Assembly: GCF_000471625.1 (NCBI RefSeq)
Contig: NZ_AUSW01000030.1
Location: forward strand, 124,001 to 188,000
Length of the DNA stretch: 64,000 nucleotides
Direction of reading: 5' to 3'
From: Psychrobacter aquaticus CMS 56
Lineage (GTDB): Bacteria; Pseudomonadota; Gammaproteobacteria; Pseudomonadales; Moraxellaceae
Numbering within the stretch: position 1 is the stretch's first letter; each line of letters opens with the position of its first letter. This document shows, piece after piece, positions 62,501 through 64,000 of this stretch. The notes beneath the pieces are model-generated. The model worked only from the letters and a program-made list of their open reading frames with translations. It did no database searches and had not been told where the DNA came from. The position numbers and the translations under genes are program-made.

Positions 62501-63850
62501 TCGTCTGTAATGGCCATAGATGAGCCGTCAACATCGAAGGATGCTACCGATAAGCACACTATCGACAATGACGCTGCAAACAGTCAAGCCAATAGTGCAG
62601 AACCTGTTGCGGTTAAAGTTGAAAGTACCCAAGCCGAGTCAAATAGCCAAGCGACGAATCGAGAAGCGAATAGTGCTGATGATGTCAATGAGAGTGAGAA
62701 TACCAAAGACACTCAGAGCGATGACACCACGATAGAGACGAGCAAAACAAGTGACTCAGCGCTTCAGCTGACGCATGAGGCATTGTTTGCTAGCCACTAT
62801 GTGACTGCTGAAAAGTTTGGTCAAGCCAGCAACGATCCACGTGTGGTACGCGATCAGCAAGTGCAAGCAGCTCAACAACCACAAGCCAATGAGCAAACTG
62901 TGAGCGTGCAAACTATTCGCGGTACAGTAGGTGAATTCATTCGCGCTACCCTGCCAGAGGCGCAAACTCGCTTAGCAGAAGAGGGAGTTATTCACTGTTT
63001 TATCGATACGATTGCCTTGTATACCAAGCAAGCGCAACATGCTGATAAAAATACCGACGTTGACAATACTATGAATAATAGTAATAACAAGCTTGCTAAT
63101 CAAAGCTTTGATTTTAGTAACTATGGTTATCAGCCATTGGCAGTGGATTACTTAGCACGCTTTGAAACGATGACCCAAGCGGTTAGTCAGTTTGCAGCCG
63201 CGCAAGGTAAGACGAAAGTTGAACCACGTACTATTGGCAAACGTGCGAGCAACGATCCGCGTGGTCAGCATCCTGATTATCAGGAGCCAGCGATCTTAAG
63301 CGTTCCGGCTGAAAAGGTAACGGAAACAGAATCCGATGATAGCAATGAATCGGCAAGTGAAGCTAAGCAAACTGTTAGCAAAGTTAATGCCCATGACATC
63401 GAGGCGAATGCACTGGCCAGTCAAGCGCAGACAGAGCATGTCAGCGCTGATAGCGAACAGCTACTAGAAGCAGATCAAGCGCTAGCAAAAGCAACTGATG
63501 AGTCGGCAGATGATGTAAATATCGGTATTGAGGATTTGGATACCGAAAACAAAGTCATTGAAAATACTGGCTCGCAGGAGGTTAACGAGCAAGAAAGTGC
63601 GCAAGCGACTGAGTCTGAAGTAGCGCAACCTACTAAAGAAGAGACTCAAGCTGCCAAATCAAAAACCACGATAGCCAGTTATAAAAACATGATCGAAAAT
63701 GTGGCTGAGCAATTGCTTCCACAAAAAAGCATGTTTAATTTAACCACACCGAAAGTGCCAAAAGCACGCAGCCGTAAGCCTAAAATGGATCAGAAAAAGC
63801 TGACTCAAGCTGAAAAGCCAGAGTCTGATGATACTGATAGTGAAAGCTAG
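59576..63850 (+). CDS. rne: Ribonuclease E
   Basis: 1,424 aa, endoribonuclease at the centre of mRNA decay and rRNA/tRNA processing, anchored to the inner membrane. Catalytic half (1-530): S1 domain about 35-120, 5'-sensor IIRTAG near 160, DNase I-like site with Asp299 (SIDINSAK) and Asp342 (IDFIDM), Zn-link Cys400/Cys403 (CPRCHGNG). The C-terminal 890 residues are disordered, Asn/Asp/Gln/Lys-rich, longer than in E. coli (1,061 aa total). A short amphipathic segment AWLSNLFAKA near residue 602 may be the membrane-targeting helix. Arg-rich blocks (RRRRKPRKSRSSKPRQRK) suit RNA binding. Two ASNDPR motifs lie near the C-terminus. Confidence 0.98.
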   Translation: MKRILINATQNEEIRVALCKGNHLYDFDLENRTREQKKSNIYKGHVTRVEPSLEAVFVEYGSQRQGFLPIREISAEYLSGNPRDENIKKLIKEGDELIVQVEKEERGNKGAALSTYVSLAGRYLVLMPNNPRGGGISRQISGKLREDMKRMLGNLDLPKGMSVIIRTAGIGKTQEDLQHDLNHLLNIWQAIQEQNQKYPSPRLVHQEAGVVTRAVRDYLRDDIAEIWIDNENAYIEAAGFIDAVMPKQAEKLRKYTDYEPMFSRFNIEKQIETAYQREVRLPSGGSIVIDQTEALVSIDINSAKSTKGSDVAETAYHTNLEAADEIARQLRLRDMGGLIVIDFIDMNDNKHQKEVEKRLIDATKYDRARVQFGDISKFGLMEMSRQRLRPSLEESTGYICPRCHGNGMIRDLRSLSLSIMRQIEQIALKERQGEVQAEVPTDIAAFLLNEKRDSLVYLEQDSGTRITILPHAHLESPNFKLHFNRDGFVPSSYERITDTQQQEHSDLGYNVDWQTAEKERPEQQPTRQPRQELDSKAANKPSSTVDSNSHNNDQRTHKNTNDNDVTSTRAPQTNHSQSVAAPVTPVATQTASVETKPQPQAVAWLSNLFAKAPQAQTTPSVSSSDAAEAIETLVNNGAQSLGSFGQVDSNALSSTANSAQTASQTNNQKNDDQPADNNANRQQARRSTDSDTDDSNNEDRRRRKPRKSRSSKPRQRKEPTDESSNEISGNADNNTANVTANNVDDKAADTQDKRQQDNKRTNDRNRNNRQDSSRNSNERNDSEDKNSNTNDEQTRAKRKSHSQRGSRGKLERGETLTADNNAQQQGQQANTATNGNKNQSGTRRNQNPNEVLLQVNEAPVELKSSEVVHLSLDNSKSTQTKHQPAKKQNAANDASKDDLANEDATKEPTTQQSANQKSHDVQNSDDKTTNEKVTDKSALENHGVKDVKADEFKVSVTEDKGQHTAPKADSDEENQSSVMAIDEPSTSKDATDKHTIDNDAANSQANSAEPVAVKVESTQAESNSQATNREANSADDVNESENTKDTQSDDTTIETSKTSDSALQLTHEALFASHYVTAEKFGQASNDPRVVRDQQVQAAQQPQANEQTVSVQTIRGTVGEFIRATLPEAQTRLAEEGVIHCFIDTIALYTKQAQHADKNTDVDNTMNNSNNKLANQSFDFSNYGYQPLAVDYLARFETMTQAVSQFAAAQGKTKVEPRTIGKRASNDPRGQHPDYQEPAILSVPAEKVTETESDDSNESASEAKQTVSKVNAHDIEANALASQAQTEHVSADSEQLLEADQALAKATDESADDVNIGIEDLDTENKVIENTGSQEVNEQESAQATESEVAQPTKEETQAAKSKTTIASYKNMIENVAEQLLPQKSMFNLTTPKVPKARSRKPKMDQKKLTQAEKPESDDTDSES

Positions 63851-63867
63851 TCCATAAGCCAAAAAGC

Positions 63868-63906
63868 AAAAGCCCCAAAGTTGTCATCAACTTTGGGGCT
63901 TTTTTT
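63868..63906 (+). terminator. Rho-independent terminator of rne
   Basis: AAAAGCCCCAAAGTTG and CAACTTTGGGGCTTTT form a perfect 16-bp stem with a 4-nt loop and a T-run. Confidence 0.93.
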
Positions 63907-63928
63907 GGATTTGGTATAAGACGTATCA

Positions 63929-64000
63929 ACTATAGGCGGTGAAAATTAATACCGATACAACACGTACTGCTGGTGCAAACTTTTCTTGCTTGCTGTGCCT
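63929..64000. repeat. MITE-like repeat, truncated by window end
   Basis: Begins CAACTATAGGCGG (terminus) and reaches the core ACTGCTGGTGCAAAC, TTTTCTTGCTTGCTGTGCCT, which matches the core of the copy at 39591-39663. The right half is beyond the window. Confidence 0.65.

Noticed and set aside
1..64000. tRNA or rRNA genes
   Set aside because: No cloverleaf with a GGTTCGAATCC-type T arm or conserved rRNA segment was recognised by eye; a tRNAscan-type search would settle it.

Overview
The window is a chromosomal segment of a gammaproteobacterium of the Moraxellaceae, most probably a Psychrobacter. The basis is protein-level resemblance: both a monomeric and a homodimeric isocitrate dehydrogenase, a very long RNase E, the fur/bamE/rnfH neighbourhood, paired pilT-pilU, cytochromes c4 and c5, moderate-to-low GC and AT-rich intergenic DNA. 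No tRNA, rRNA, CRISPR array, prophage or intact insertion sequence was recognised. Genus assignment is inference; no search was run.

Layout. 1-3754 (minus strand): an amino-acid ABC uptake group with one ATPase and three tandem paralogous substrate-binding lipoproteins; the first is cut by the window edge and no permease is visible. 4169-6246: a repeat-bearing lipoprotein and proA. 6450-7587: a two-gene unit coding for a membrane-anchored cold-shock-domain/RNase Sa-type ribonuclease fusion and a barstar-like inhibitor. 7677-8951: gltS. 9158-10947: an AT-rich FRG-domain + DUF262 pair that looks horizontally acquired and may be a defence module. 11019-15305 (minus): glyA, an SH3b exported protein, ubiC and a FemAB/GNAT-like protein. 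16045-19676: two unrelated NADP-isocitrate dehydrogenases facing each other across a shared terminator. 20045-28984: rluE, a DUF305 lipoprotein, an M61 peptidase, slyD, tail-specific protease prc and nagZ. 29140-32705 (minus): two tandem paralogous membrane proteins, only one of which keeps an OmpA domain. 32948-38342: a rhomboid protease, a metallophosphoesterase, purE, purK, a DUF188 protein and an SDR-like protein. 38482-42233 (minus): epmA, pdxB and an AI-2E-family transporter. 43033-47893: nadE, a CBS/CorC membrane protein, a PAP2 phosphatase and yggS. 48266-50593: pilT and pilU. 50775-53511: fur, bamE, rnfH and an NSS-like membrane protein. 53920-58364: cytochromes c4 and c5, engB, a HAD phosphatase and an RluC-type pseudouridine synthase. 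59576-63850: RNase E behind a 1.2 kb leader.

Most genes are housekeeping. Three things stand out. First, the CSD-TM-ribonuclease/barstar pair has its ribonuclease catalytic residues intact and sits behind a hairpin just upstream of its ribosome-binding site. Second, the FRG/DUF262 couplet overlaps by ATGA. Third, a family of short (about 150-160 bp) MITE-like interspersed repeats with imperfect TATAGT-type termini is scattered through the window. Two copies end exactly on the stop codons of prc and the AI-2E-type transporter, and apparently supply their final Leu-TAG.
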